DNA from: Candidatus Saccharimonadota bacterium
GTDB taxonomy: Bacteria; Patescibacteriota; Saccharimonadia; Saccharimonadales; Saccharimonadaceae
NCBI GenBank assembly: GCA_009785325.1
Contig: WQWN01000002.1
Span: 1 to 64,000 of the forward strand
DNA length: 64,000 nucleotides
Direction: 5' to 3'
Below, in pieces: positions 41,338 to 50,052 of this stretch. The notes under the pieces were generated by a model. The model did not search any database. It was given only the letters and a program-made list of their open reading frames with translations, and was not told the origin of the DNA. The translations under genes and the position numbers were made by a program. The stretch's first letter is position 1, and each line of letters starts with the position of its first letter.

Positions 41338-43991
41338 TTGTGTCGTTGAACTGGCTGAAGGAGTATGTGGATATTGATGTGAGCGTGGAGGAGCTGGGGG
41401 TTTTGATCGGGGCGCGGCTGGTGGAGATTGAAGGGAAGGAAGACTGGGCGGAGAAGTATGCCGGTGTGGTGATTGTGAAAGTGGTGGAGTGTGAGGGGGT
41501 GGAGGGATCGGATCATTTGAGTTTATGCAGGGTGGATGATGGCGGTGTAGTGGAGGGGATGGAGAGGGGTGAGGATGGGCTAGTGAAGGTAGTTTGTGGG
41601 GCGCCGAATGCGAAGGCGGGGATGATGGCGGTTTGGTTGCCGCCTGGAGTGGTGGTGCCGGAGACTTGGGGCGATGATGAACCGTTTGTGCTGGAAGCGA
41701 GGAAATTGCGTGGACATGTAAGTAATGGGATGTTAGCTTCGATGAAAGAACTGGGGCTGGGCGAGGAACATGATGGGATTGTGGATCTGGGGAGTTCCAC
41801 GCGAGCTAGTGAAACTCAGGAGGACTTGGTGGGGAGAGGGTTTGCGGAGAGGTTTGGGTTGGATGATGTGCTGTTGGATGTGGAGAATAAATCACTGACG
41901 CATCGGCCGGATTGTTTTGGGGTGGTGGGGTTTGCAAGAGAGGTAGCGGGGATTTTGGGAAAGAAATTTGAGACGCCAGAGTGGCTGCAGTTGTCCGAGA
42001 CGAAGTCTGCTTTTGCCAAGTCGACACAAGCAGGTATTTCTGAGTCGCTTGACGATGTCGATCCTGCCGAAGGCAAGCTTCGTCACTACTCATCGTCAAA
42101 TCAAGATCAGAAAACTGATGTGGCGAAATTGGCAAAATTAGACTCCGCCTCTACGGAGTTGCTGGCTGTTAAAATCATAGACTCAAGACTGTGTCCGCGA
42201 TATCAGGCGGTGGTTTTGGAGGCGGGGGAGGTGAAGGAGGGGCGAAGGGATGGTTTGAGTGAGGAGGAGTTGAAGTTGGTGAAGGCGGGGATGCGGGTGA
42301 TTGATCCGATTGTGGATTTGACGAATTATCTGATGCTACTAATTGGGCAGCCGCTTCATGCTTTTGATTATGATAAGTTGGTGGAAGTTGGTGGTCTAGA
42401 CGTGCCGAAGATTATCGTGCGGGCGGCGAAGGATGGCGAGGAAATTGAGCTGTTGGATGGGCGGACGGTGAAATGTGATACGAATGATATTTTGATTACG
42501 TCGAATGATGTGCCGGTGGCGCTGGCGGGGGCGATGGGGTGTGCGAATACGGTGATCGATGAGGGGACGAAGCGGATTATCGTGGAGTCGGCAACTTTTA
42601 GTTTGTATAATCTCAGGCGGACGCAGATGAAACATGGGATTTTCAGTGAGGCGATTACGAGGTTCACGAAGGGGCAGCCGGCAGAGTTGACGGATCCGGT
42701 GGTGAGAGAATTTGTGCGGAGGATGGAGGGTATGGGGTATGAGGTGGTGAGCGAGGTGGTGGATTGCTATCCTGTGAGACAGGAGAATCCTGTGATTGAG
42801 GTGAGTGTGGAGGAAGTGAACGGGCTACTCGGGACGGATTATTCTTGGAGGGCGATGGAGGAGACGCTGCGGAATGTGGAGTTTGAGGTGTGGTGTGAGT
42901 GTGGCGAGGAAGGGAAGTGTAAGTGTGAGAAGGTGAATGTGCGGGCGCCGTATTGGCGGACGGACGTGCGGATCCGGGAGGATGTGATAGAGGAAGTGGG
43001 GAGGCTGCTGGGGTACGATTCGGTGCCGATGGGTTTGCCGATGAGGGAGTTTCGGGCGGTGAGGCGAGATGAACTGGGGGAGTTGAAGGCGAGGATTCGC
43101 GGAGTGTTGTCAAGTGGTGGGGCGAATGAAGTGTTGACTTATGGGTTTGTGCATGGGGATTTGATACGGAAGGCGGGGCAGGACGTGGAGAATTCTTATC
43201 AGCTGACGAATTCTATTTCGCCGGAGTTGGAGTATTTGCGACAGTCGATCGTGCCGAGCTTGCTGGAGAAAGCGCAGATGAATTTGAAGGCGGGGTATGA
43301 GAAGTTTGGGCTGTTTGAGATGAACCGAGTAAGTCCGAAGCATTTTGGGGTGAATGAGGAGGGTGTGCCAGTGGAGAAGAATAAGTTGGCGATGGTGGTC
43401 GTGGATCGGAAGGGGGATGGGGCGTATTATGAGGCGAAAAAGTATGTGGAGTTTTTGATGCGGAAGCTGGGTGTGAAGGTGGAATTTGTGGCGATGAAGG
43501 AGAAACTAGCGGCTACGAGCGCGCCGTTTGAGATGAAGAGGACGGCGGAGGTGAGGAGTTTGGATGGGGAGATTTTGGGGATCGTGGGGGAATTTACGGG
43601 GGGTGTGAGGCGGGCATTTAAGTTGTCTGAAGGAGTGGCGGGGTTTGAGTTGGGTGTGGATGTTTTGTTGCCATTGGTGAGTTCGCTGGAGGGGCAGTAT
43701 CGGAAAATGAGTCGGTATCAGGGGGTGGAGCGGGATTTGACGGTGAGGGTGAGCGCGGAGGTGGAGTACGGGGAGATTTTGAAGGCAGTGGAGGGGGTGC
43801 TTGCGGGGAAGGGGTTAGAGTTTGAAGTAGAACCTGTGAGTATTTGGCAGGGGGAGGATTTGAGTACGAAGAATGTGAGTTTGAGGCTGAAGTTTGCGAG
43901 TTTTGATGGGACACTTGGGAAGGAGGAGATAAGTGAAGTGATGGATAGTGTGGTGGATGGAATGAAGAAAGTGGGTGCGGAGGTAGTGTAG
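41334..43991 (+). CDS. pheT: Phenylalanyl-tRNA synthetase beta subunit with an atypical in-frame insert
   Basis: This 885-aa protein has a GTG start at 41334. Domain order: the EMAP/tRNA-binding-like N-terminus (VDIDVSVEELG), B3/B4 editing domain with DPIVDLTNYLMLLIGQPLHAFDY, B5 and class-II-like core with RTDVRIREDVIEEVGRLLGYD, and a C-terminal anticodon-binding B8 domain (KMSRYQGVERDLTVRV). A segment at residues about 219-283 (41990-42180) lies where other PheT proteins have a short linker and has different base composition and inverted repeats, so it is probably inserted. Confidence 0.94.
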   Translation: MIVSLNWLKEYVDIDVSVEELGVLIGARLVEIEGKEDWAEKYAGVVIVKVVECEGVEGSDHLSLCRVDDGGVVEGMERGEDGLVKVVCGAPNAKAGMMAVWLPPGVVVPETWGDDEPFVLEARKLRGHVSNGMLASMKELGLGEEHDGIVDLGSSTRASETQEDLVGRGFAERFGLDDVLLDVENKSLTHRPDCFGVVGFAREVAGILGKKFETPEWLQLSETKSAFAKSTQAGISESLDDVDPAEGKLRHYSSSNQDQKTDVAKLAKLDSASTELLAVKIIDSRLCPRYQAVVLEAGEVKEGRRDGLSEEELKLVKAGMRVIDPIVDLTNYLMLLIGQPLHAFDYDKLVEVGGLDVPKIIVRAAKDGEEIELLDGRTVKCDTNDILITSNDVPVALAGAMGCANTVIDEGTKRIIVESATFSLYNLRRTQMKHGIFSEAITRFTKGQPAELTDPVVREFVRRMEGMGYEVVSEVVDCYPVRQENPVIEVSVEEVNGLLGTDYSWRAMEETLRNVEFEVWCECGEEGKCKCEKVNVRAPYWRTDVRIREDVIEEVGRLLGYDSVPMGLPMREFRAVRRDELGELKARIRGVLSSGGANEVLTYGFVHGDLIRKAGQDVENSYQLTNSISPELEYLRQSIVPSLLEKAQMNLKAGYEKFGLFEMNRVSPKHFGVNEEGVPVEKNKLAMVVVDRKGDGAYYEAKKYVEFLMRKLGVKVEFVAMKEKLAATSAPFEMKRTAEVRSLDGEILGIVGEFTGGVRRAFKLSEGVAGFELGVDVLLPLVSSLEGQYRKMSRYQGVERDLTVRVSAEVEYGEILKAVEGVLAGKGLEFEVEPVSIWQGEDLSTKNVSLRLKFASFDGTLGKEEISEVMDSVVDGMKKVGAEVV
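41990..42180 (+). repeat. Candidate palindromic insertion element within pheT
   Basis: About 190 bp with high C content compared with the flanking G-rich, C-poor coding sequence. It contains inverted repeats TTGACGATG/CATCGTCAA (42049-42057 and 42091-42099) with an inner TGCC-GAA-GGCA hairpin, and a second hairpin ACTCCG/CGGAGT (42142-42159). The frame stays open through it. It resembles Rickettsia-type palindromic elements in behaviour; no second copy was found in this window. Confidence 0.5.
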
Positions 43992-44089
43992 GCGGGGTGT
44001 TGTGAAATTTTGAAAATGTGAGGTAAGCGGGATGGTGGATGTGATACAATGAGAGTCAGTGTTTTTATGCGAGTAAATAAGGAGGTAAG

Positions 44090-44836
44090 ATGAAGAGTGT
44101 AGAAAGCAAGACGCCTATGGGGCAGAGGATTGCGATTGGTGGGATAGCGGCGCTAATGGTGATAAGTACGATTGCGCTTTATTTGATGATTATTATTTCG
44201 GACGGGAACGATCGGTCGGAGTTGGCGAGGCAAGAGGAGGCGATGGCGAGGTTTGTTGAGATGGAGTCGGTTTGGAGCGCGGAGGCTAGCGCTCTAATGG
44301 AGGAGCAGAGGGTGGAGCTGTCGGAGCGATATTTTGAAGAGTTTAGTAGGTTTAGGGGTGAAGTGAGGGGTTTTAATGCGGCGGCGGTGACTGAGCTTTC
44401 GACGCGAGATCTAGTGATCGGTGGTGGGCGAGAGATCGGCGAGAATGATTTCGACTACGCAGCGTTTTATATTGGGTTTCTTGCGGACGAGACGATCTTT
44501 GACTCGTCGCTGAATGAGGCATCGTTAGCAAATCCACTAATGGGTGGAAGTATGATCGATGGGTGGAATGAGGGGATTGTAGGGATGCGAATTGGTGGTG
44601 TGAGGGAGATTACGATACCAGCACATATGGGATATGGTCCGCAGGAGATGGGTGAAATTCCACCAAATTCACCACTGAGGTTTATCGTTATGATGATCGA
44701 GAGACCGGCTGATATAGATTTCCCGCCGTTTCCAGAAGGAATAGTCGAGGCCTGTATTGAAGCACATAGGCATGAATTGGGTGATATGGCAGAGTTCCTC
44801 TGTGAGGATGCGTACGGAAATCACGGAGAATTCTAA
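44090..44836 (+). CDS. Membrane-anchored FKBP-type peptidyl-prolyl isomerase
   Basis: This 248-aa protein has a single N-terminal helix (about 14-38), a helical region to about 100, then a complete FKBP domain (about 110-205). Signatures are DFDYAAFYIGFL, GGSMIDGWNEGIVGMRIGG and IPAHMGYG followed by PPNSPLRF. The family accelerates proline isomerisation in envelope proteins outside the membrane. AAGGAGG precedes ATG. Confidence 0.9.
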   Translation: MKSVESKTPMGQRIAIGGIAALMVISTIALYLMIIISDGNDRSELARQEEAMARFVEMESVWSAEASALMEEQRVELSERYFEEFSRFRGEVRGFNAAAVTELSTRDLVIGGGREIGENDFDYAAFYIGFLADETIFDSSLNEASLANPLMGGSMIDGWNEGIVGMRIGGVREITIPAHMGYGPQEMGEIPPNSPLRFIVMMIERPADIDFPPFPEGIVEACIEAHRHELGDMAEFLCEDAYGNHGEF

Positions 44837-45748
44837 ATGAAGGAGTTGGTGGTAGTCGGTTCGGGGCCAGCGGCTCTGACGGCAGCGCTGTATGCAGCGA
44901 GAGAAGGGGTGGGAGTGACGGTTTATGAGAAAGAGAGTTTGGGTGGTTTAGCGGGGACGATTGATGTAATTGAGAATTATCCCGGGACAGGAAATGTGAC
45001 TGGTGCGGAGTTGGTGGGGAAGATGCGAGAGCAGGCTGAGAGTTTTGGCGCGGAGTTTGATTATGGCGAAGTGAATAAGCTGGAAGATCGAGGTGATGTA
45101 AAGGTATTGACGGTGGACGGGATGGAGGTGGAAGCGCGGAGTGTCTTGATCGCGACTGGATGTGCGAGGAGAAAATTGGGCGTACCTGGTGAGGCGGAGT
45201 TTGATGGTAGGGGTGTGCATTATTGTGCGATCTGTGACGGGGCTTTTTATAAAGACAAGAAAGTGATTGTGATCGGTGGGGCGAACTCTGCGATACAGGA
45301 AGCGCTGTTTTTGGCGAAGTTTGCTAGTGAAGTGGAGATCGTGGCGTTGTTTGATATTATGGCGAGCGGGGTGTTGAGAGGGCGGTTAGAGGAGGCGGTG
45401 AAGAGTGGTAAAGTGAAGGTGAATACATATGCCGATACAGTAGAGGTGGTGAGTAAAGATGGGAAGGTGGTGGGAGTGAGAGTGAAAGAAGAGAGTGGTG
45501 AACGAGTGGTTGAAGGGGATGGGGTGTTTGTGTTTATCGGACTAGTGTCGACGACGGAGTTTTTGGAGGGATCGGGGGTGGAATTGAGCGAGCGAGGGTT
45601 TGTGGTGACAGATGAGAGTTACGAGACGGGGATGAAGGGGGTTTTTGCGGCGGGGGATGTACGTGAAGGGGCGACGCGGCAGATTGTGTGTGCGGCGGGT
45701 GAGGGAGCGGCGGCGGCGCTGGTGATTGGGGAGTATTTAGGAGAGTAG
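44837..45748 (+). CDS. trxB: Thioredoxin reductase
   Basis: This 303-aa flavoprotein has FAD-binding GSGPAALTAALYAAR, NADPH-binding VIVIGGANSAIQEAL, the redox pair CAIC (about residue 132) followed by DGAF, and GVFAAGDVREG. It transfers electrons from NADPH to thioredoxin. The ATG begins one base after the preceding stop TAA, indicating coupled translation with the FKBP gene. Confidence 0.95.
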   Translation: MKELVVVGSGPAALTAALYAAREGVGVTVYEKESLGGLAGTIDVIENYPGTGNVTGAELVGKMREQAESFGAEFDYGEVNKLEDRGDVKVLTVDGMEVEARSVLIATGCARRKLGVPGEAEFDGRGVHYCAICDGAFYKDKKVIVIGGANSAIQEALFLAKFASEVEIVALFDIMASGVLRGRLEEAVKSGKVKVNTYADTVEVVSKDGKVVGVRVKEESGERVVEGDGVFVFIGLVSTTEFLEGSGVELSERGFVVTDESYETGMKGVFAAGDVREGATRQIVCAAGEGAAAALVIGEYLGE

Positions 45749-45775
45749 GGATTTCGGAAGTTTTTAGGGAAATTA

Positions 45776-45806
45776 AAAACCGCCTTTTGAGGGGCGGTTC
45801 TTTTGT
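45776..45806 (+). terminator. Intrinsic terminator after trxB
   Basis: AACCGCC-TTTTGA-GGGCGGTT stem followed by CTTTTG. Confidence 0.85.
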
Positions 45807-45828
45807 GCGAGCTAGGTATAATACCTAG

Positions 45829-47313
45829 TTATGATGTGATTGAGTGGAATACTTGCCATGCATCTAACATCGCATGAGTGTAGGGGACGCAGTATCCAGA
45901 TTGGGTTGTGACGAAGAAGCTACAGAGCTCTTTTGTGGAATTGGTAGTACAGAGGTCGAGCATGTGATAGGTTTCGCCGACGGCTTTTAGGACAAAGTCG
46001 CGGATGCGACCGTCTGGACTATCTTTAGCGATCTGTTCTGAAGTTGCGATACGTATTTTGATTTCTTCGTAGCGATCAAGCTGTGTTCGTATTGTTTGGA
46101 TAAAGCTGATCGGGGTACAAACAGTGATGTTGTTTGCAAACATACGGAGACAGTATGCTTCGCGAAGGAGTTCGTTCTCGATAGTGAGGATGTGTGAAGC
46201 GTCGCCGTCGCCGACCAGTGAGTCGCGTAGGGATGGAAGTATCAGAAGAGCATCTCTACGATTATCTCTGACAGCATGTTCGAAGGACAAAGTTGCGGTT
46301 TTACGGAAGATAGACTGCTCTGGTAGAATCGGAAATTCAAGGCGGCCTCTTGGGGTTTTGGTGGTCGGAAGGACGTTTATGACAGTCAGGAGGCCTTCAG
46401 GAATGATGATTGTTCCTTCGCCTGTTCTCCAGTGGACGATCGTGGACTCGATAGGGAAGTCAGGGTCTTCTGGGAAGTTGCGACCGACGTGAGTCATCCA
46501 GTTGCGAATGTTTACCGATAGAGGTCTACCAAAAAAGTCTCCAGTAGTAGTTTTGTCTGCGAATAGGCCAGTCGCGTAATGAGCTATAAATTCTTTACGG
46601 AACTTCTCGCGAGCGGCGGGGCCTTGGGTGTGGATTTTAAGGTTGCGCATAAGACTGTCGATGAGTTCATCGATGAGGGTGCGTACCATCTCTGCGTTAC
46701 GGTCAGTGACGCTGACGATAAGTTGTGGCTGTGAATCAATCAAGTTTCTGGGTCTTAAGCGTTTACCGTCTTTGTAAAAGTTTGTAAATACTTTTGTGTA
46801 GTACTGAAGGAGGGCTTTGGACGCGTGAATTGGTATGTGAGTGACGTCTTGGGTGATAGGGAAATGACTGCAGGGGTGGTGGCGAATTTTGAGAAAACTA
46901 AAAATGTCGTACGTGTTGTGGCCGCTGGGTGATAGTTCGATATAATCGAGCGGGTCGGACCCAGCATGGAGAACGAAACAGGCTTTTGTACAGCAGTCGA
47001 TGTCTGGGTCTGCGAGAAACTCGCGGATAAGTCCAGCTGTAGACTCGTAGGTGAGCTGTTTAGTGATTCCGGGTTGAGATGCTTCGCCACAGAAATCACA
47101 GCGACCGTTGCAGCCGTTTGTAAGACCGATAGCATACAGGTGACTGAGAGCGAGACGGCGATTTTGGGGTGAGAAGCTTGCGAAGAATTGATTTGGGTCG
47201 ATAGATTCACGGGCGTGAACGTTTGTGATTAGGGGGGGGAGATTTGCGCTAGCGCAGTCACTGATACTGTGGTACTGTCTGGTGACGCCGTTAGCGTCGT
47301 AGGCTTCGAACAT
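45829..47313 (-). CDS. Radical SAM domain protein
   Basis: This is about 494 aa from MFEAYDANGV, which has AAAGGAG upstream; the longer open frame lies inside the promoter. The iron-sulfur motif CNGRCDFC (C-x3-C-x2-C) sits near residue 75. GSDPLDY follows, as in many radical SAM proteins. The C-terminal 250 residues have no recognised domain; there is no obvious second Cys cluster. No precursor peptide is adjacent. The substrate is unknown. Confidence 0.8.
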   Translation of the reverse strand: MFEAYDANGVTRQYHSISDCASANLPPLITNVHARESIDPNQFFASFSPQNRRLALSHLYAIGLTNGCNGRCDFCGEASQPGITKQLTYESTAGLIREFLADPDIDCCTKACFVLHAGSDPLDYIELSPSGHNTYDIFSFLKIRHHPCSHFPITQDVTHIPIHASKALLQYYTKVFTNFYKDGKRLRPRNLIDSQPQLIVSVTDRNAEMVRTLIDELIDSLMRNLKIHTQGPAAREKFRKEFIAHYATGLFADKTTTGDFFGRPLSVNIRNWMTHVGRNFPEDPDFPIESTIVHWRTGEGTIIIPEGLLTVINVLPTTKTPRGRLEFPILPEQSIFRKTATLSFEHAVRDNRRDALLILPSLRDSLVGDGDASHILTIENELLREAYCLRMFANNITVCTPISFIQTIRTQLDRYEEIKIRIATSEQIAKDSPDGRIRDFVLKAVGETYHMLDLCTTNSTKELCSFFVTTQSGYCVPYTHAMLDAWQVFHSITS

Positions 47314-47366
47314 AAAATAGATACTCCTTTCGGGTGGGTTTTTAAGGTACTTCTGTAAACCTGTAG

Positions 47367-47395
47367 ATTGTGACATGTTTATCGTTGTATGTCAA
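47367..47395 (-). promoter_or_regulatory. Promoter of the radical SAM gene with inverted repeat TGACAT-N12-ATGTCA
   Basis: Minus strand TTGACA (47390-47395), 17-bp spacer, CACAAT (47367-47372). The -35 TGACAT and the ATGTCA just before the -10 form an inverted repeat, identical in spacing to two other promoters at 54.6 and 59.1 kb. Confidence 0.8.
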
Positions 47396-47432
47396 TAATA
47401 GTAGTAATGAATAAGGGTTTTGAGTGAAAGAG

Positions 47433-47463
47433 AAGAGCCGCCTCAAAGGAGGCGGCTTAAGGA
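47433..47463 (-). terminator. Terminator of the DUF11-like gene
   Basis: Minus strand AAGCCGCCTCC/GAGGCGGCT stem followed by CTTCTCTTTC. Confidence 0.8.
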
Positions 47464-47478
47464 AATATCTAACCAAAT

Positions 47479-48411
47479 TTACTGAAGTTGTGCTTCAGTG
47501 ACCTTAGCCCTGACTCTGATATAACAGTCACCGTCTGGGAGGAGACCCCCGATATTTACGCCTGTAGTGGTGATATCGCCAGGAATGGCGATGCCGTTTG
47601 GGTGGTTGGTGTTGAAGAGAAGAATGGTGTCTGGCACGTAGGCGGTGTGAAGCGGAAGTTCTTTGCGAATGCGGACGTTTTCTAGAGTTATGTCGCTTGT
47701 GTTCTTGATGTGGATCTGGTATTCGATTAGATCTCCAGGCTGGGCGTCGAGAGTGGATTGCCAGCTATCTACGCCAGTTTGACCAAGAGATCGCATCTTT
47801 AGATCGTCCGTAATTGGAGTGTTGTCGGTAAATTGGGGTTTAATGACAAAAGTTACGTAACCTTCGTGTTGGAGACCGCCCGGAAAATTACCGTCGAGAG
47901 TTTCGTAGCCGAGAAGGACACCAGTTTTTGTGAAGAGGTATTCTGAGAGCGGGACGCATTCTTTGAAGTGATTGTTGTAGTACTGGATGGAGCTTGGGTC
48001 GCAGAAGATGTTGAATTCTTCTGTCGCCCAAATTGTGACACCGTCCCATATACGGGAAGGTTTGGAGTTGCTGGACTCAATTCCGCCTGTAATACCGTGA
48101 ATTTTGGCGGTTGTAATGGGGAGATTGAAGTTGGCGCGGACGTTTTTAGCTATACGACTCGAATTATTGTGAACGTAGAGGCGTATGATGTACTGACGGC
48201 CTGGGTTGATTCGTAAAGTAGAAGACCAGGGGTTGTTTGTTCCCAGTTCTCGAATACCTACGAAATTGCGTTCGTCTCCTCCGATATGAGGGTTGCTGGT
48301 GATTGAGTTGAAGGTGGCGCTTAGGGGTAGAGTGTTCTTTGTAAACATTTTGCGTTTTGGGCCCCAGCCAGCGATAGGTTTTGCTGGTATTGTCGTAGAA
48401 TGAATCAGCAT
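47479..48411 (-). CDS. DUF11-like beta-sandwich protein without an obvious signal peptide
   Basis: This 310-aa protein has AGGAGGT upstream of ATG. Residues about 215-300 form a DUF11-type repeat (PGDLIEYQIHIKNTSDITLENVRIRKELP), and the first half contains a similar pattern (NPGRQYIIRLYVHNNSS then NVRANFNLP), so it holds two tandem immunoglobulin-like domains. The first 30 residues are short and basic without a hydrophobic core, so export by Sec is unclear. DUF11 proteins are usually surface structural proteins. Its own promoter is at 48499-48527. Confidence 0.75.
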   Translation of the reverse strand: MLIHSTTIPAKPIAGWGPKRKMFTKNTLPLSATFNSITSNPHIGGDERNFVGIRELGTNNPWSSTLRINPGRQYIIRLYVHNNSSRIAKNVRANFNLPITTAKIHGITGGIESSNSKPSRIWDGVTIWATEEFNIFCDPSSIQYYNNHFKECVPLSEYLFTKTGVLLGYETLDGNFPGGLQHEGYVTFVIKPQFTDNTPITDDLKMRSLGQTGVDSWQSTLDAQPGDLIEYQIHIKNTSDITLENVRIRKELPLHTAYVPDTILLFNTNHPNGIAIPGDITTTGVNIGGLLPDGDCYIRVRAKVTEAQLQ

Positions 48412-48498
48412 ATTAAAGACCTCCTATAGGATGATTTGGTTCAAATATATGAATGTGCGTCGCAGATGTCTAGTATGGACGTCCGACAAAGTCCTATT

Positions 48499-48527
48499 AT
48501 TGTAGCATAATTGTGATTGATTGTCAA
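48499..48527 (-). promoter_or_regulatory. Promoter of the DUF11-like gene
   Basis: Minus strand TTGACA (48522-48527), 17-bp spacer ending TATGC, TACAAT (48499-48504). Confidence 0.85.
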
Positions 48528-48624
48528 TCTTAGAGAGGATTTAGCGGGTTAGTGATGCTTTTGCTAATTAGGTGTGTGGATGGTAGAATGGGGACACTGA
48601 ATATTTAAGCGGAGGTTTAGTTCG

Positions 48625-49152
48625 ATGGCAGATTTTAATAAGATTTTGACCCCTGGTGACTATGAGAATGGCGAAATTAATGTAGTAATTGAGATTCCGA
48701 CAGGGAGTAATCATAAAGTTGAATGGAATCGTGAGTTGGCTTGTTTCGAGTTGGACCGCGAGGAGCCGACTATTTTTGCGAAACCTTGTAATTATGGGTT
48801 TATCCCGCAGACTCTGGATGAGGATGGGGATGAGCTGGATGTTTTGTTGGTGACGGATCATCCATTGCCGATGGGGGTATTTCTAAAGGCGCGAGTACTT
48901 GGCGTGATGAAGTTTGTGGACGATGGCGAGGTGGACGACAAGATTATCGCGGTGCCAGCGGATGACCGAAATAACGGAGATATGTACCGGACAATTGACG
49001 ACCTACCAAAGCAGTTTATTAAGCAGTTGAATCATCATTTCGACCACTATAAGGATTTAAAGAAGCCTGGATCGACTGAAGTAAAAGGGTTTGAAGGGGT
49101 TGAAGAGGCGAAGAAGGTGATCGCTGAGGCGATTCTGCGCTGGGGAAAGTAG
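48625..49152 (+). CDS. ppa: Inorganic pyrophosphatase, family I
   Basis: This 175-aa protein hydrolyses pyrophosphate, pulling biosynthetic reactions forward. Signature motifs are EIPTGSNHKVEW, CNYGFIPQT, the D-x-D-x-x-D metal motif in EDGDELDVLLV, and VPADDRNNGDMY. GGAGG precedes ATG. Next gene starts 2 nt after the stop. Confidence 0.96.
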   Translation: MADFNKILTPGDYENGEINVVIEIPTGSNHKVEWNRELACFELDREEPTIFAKPCNYGFIPQTLDEDGDELDVLLVTDHPLPMGVFLKARVLGVMKFVDDGEVDDKIIAVPADDRNNGDMYRTIDDLPKQFIKQLNHHFDHYKDLKKPGSTEVKGFEGVEEAKKVIAEAILRWGK

Positions 49153-49153
49153 A

Positions 49154-49963
49154 TTGACTAGGGTGGTAGATCAAAGAGTTCGAGAGTCGCTAGGGCTGGT
49201 TATTGAGGTGTTTCGAGGGTTTCGAGGGGAGTTGATGGAACATTTCGGGAGGCTTGATTTCGAGCGGAAGGGGGATCTGTCACCTGTTACTGTTTATGAT
49301 CGGAAGATTGACGAGGAGGTGCGGCGGAGGCTTGCGGAAGACTTTCCAGAAATGGGTTATGAAGGGGAAGAAACGGGGGATTCTCGTGGAAGTGGAGGGT
49401 ATTGGACAGTGGACCCAATTGATGGGACGACGAGCTATATTCGGCGACTGACGAGTTGTACGAGTATGGCGGCGTATGTAGACGGGGAAGATATTCTAGC
49501 GGCAGTGATTTATGATTTTGTGGGAGATGTTTTGTATACGGCGATTAGGGGAGAGGGGGCTTATCGGGACGGAGAGAAGATTGAGATATTTGAGAGTGAT
49601 CGGATGTTTGAGGTGAATATGCATGGGCGGAAGGTATTTTCGGAGGTGAGTGCTTTGCTTTCGCCGCAAGACTTCAGAGTGCATCACCCGATGGGGGCGA
49701 TGGGGAGGCAGGCGTTGCATATTGCGGAAGGAAAGTTTGACGGGTATATGAATCTGGATGGTCGTGGGGCGATGCATGATTTTGCGCCGGGTATTTTGAT
49801 AGCTATGGAGGCTGGGGCGGTGGTAGTACCGATTTTGGACGAGGAATCTTCTATCTATAGATGGGATAGGCCATTTTTTATAGGGTCGGGGAAGGCGGCG
49901 GAGATAGTAAGGAGAAATCGAGAAGAGATTGGGCGGATTTTTGTGAAGAATTTTGGCGAGTAA
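49154..49963 (+). CDS. Inositol monophosphatase family protein
   Basis: This 269-aa protein has a TTG start in frame; GTG at 49163 is an alternative. The metal site motifs are GYEGEETG (Glu), DPIDGTTSY, and the C-terminal site is RGAMHDFAPGILIAMEAG. The family acts on inositol phosphates, 3'-phosphoadenosine phosphates or fructose-1,6-bisphosphate. The substrate is not defined here. Confidence 0.9.
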   Translation: MTRVVDQRVRESLGLVIEVFRGFRGELMEHFGRLDFERKGDLSPVTVYDRKIDEEVRRRLAEDFPEMGYEGEETGDSRGSGGYWTVDPIDGTTSYIRRLTSCTSMAAYVDGEDILAAVIYDFVGDVLYTAIRGEGAYRDGEKIEIFESDRMFEVNMHGRKVFSEVSALLSPQDFRVHHPMGAMGRQALHIAEGKFDGYMNLDGRGAMHDFAPGILIAMEAGAVVVPILDEESSIYRWDRPFFIGSGKAAEIVRRNREEIGRIFVKNFGE

Positions 49964-50052
49964 ATAATTAGTAGGATGGTTTTGGCGTTTATTTGGTGAG
50001 GTGGGTGTGATATGATTGGAGCATAAGCGAGATAAATTAAGTAGGAGGCTTT

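Noticed and set aside
45829-48411. Radical SAM and DUF11 proteins as a RiPP operon
   Set aside because: Each gene has its own promoter with a terminator between them, and no precursor peptide was found.
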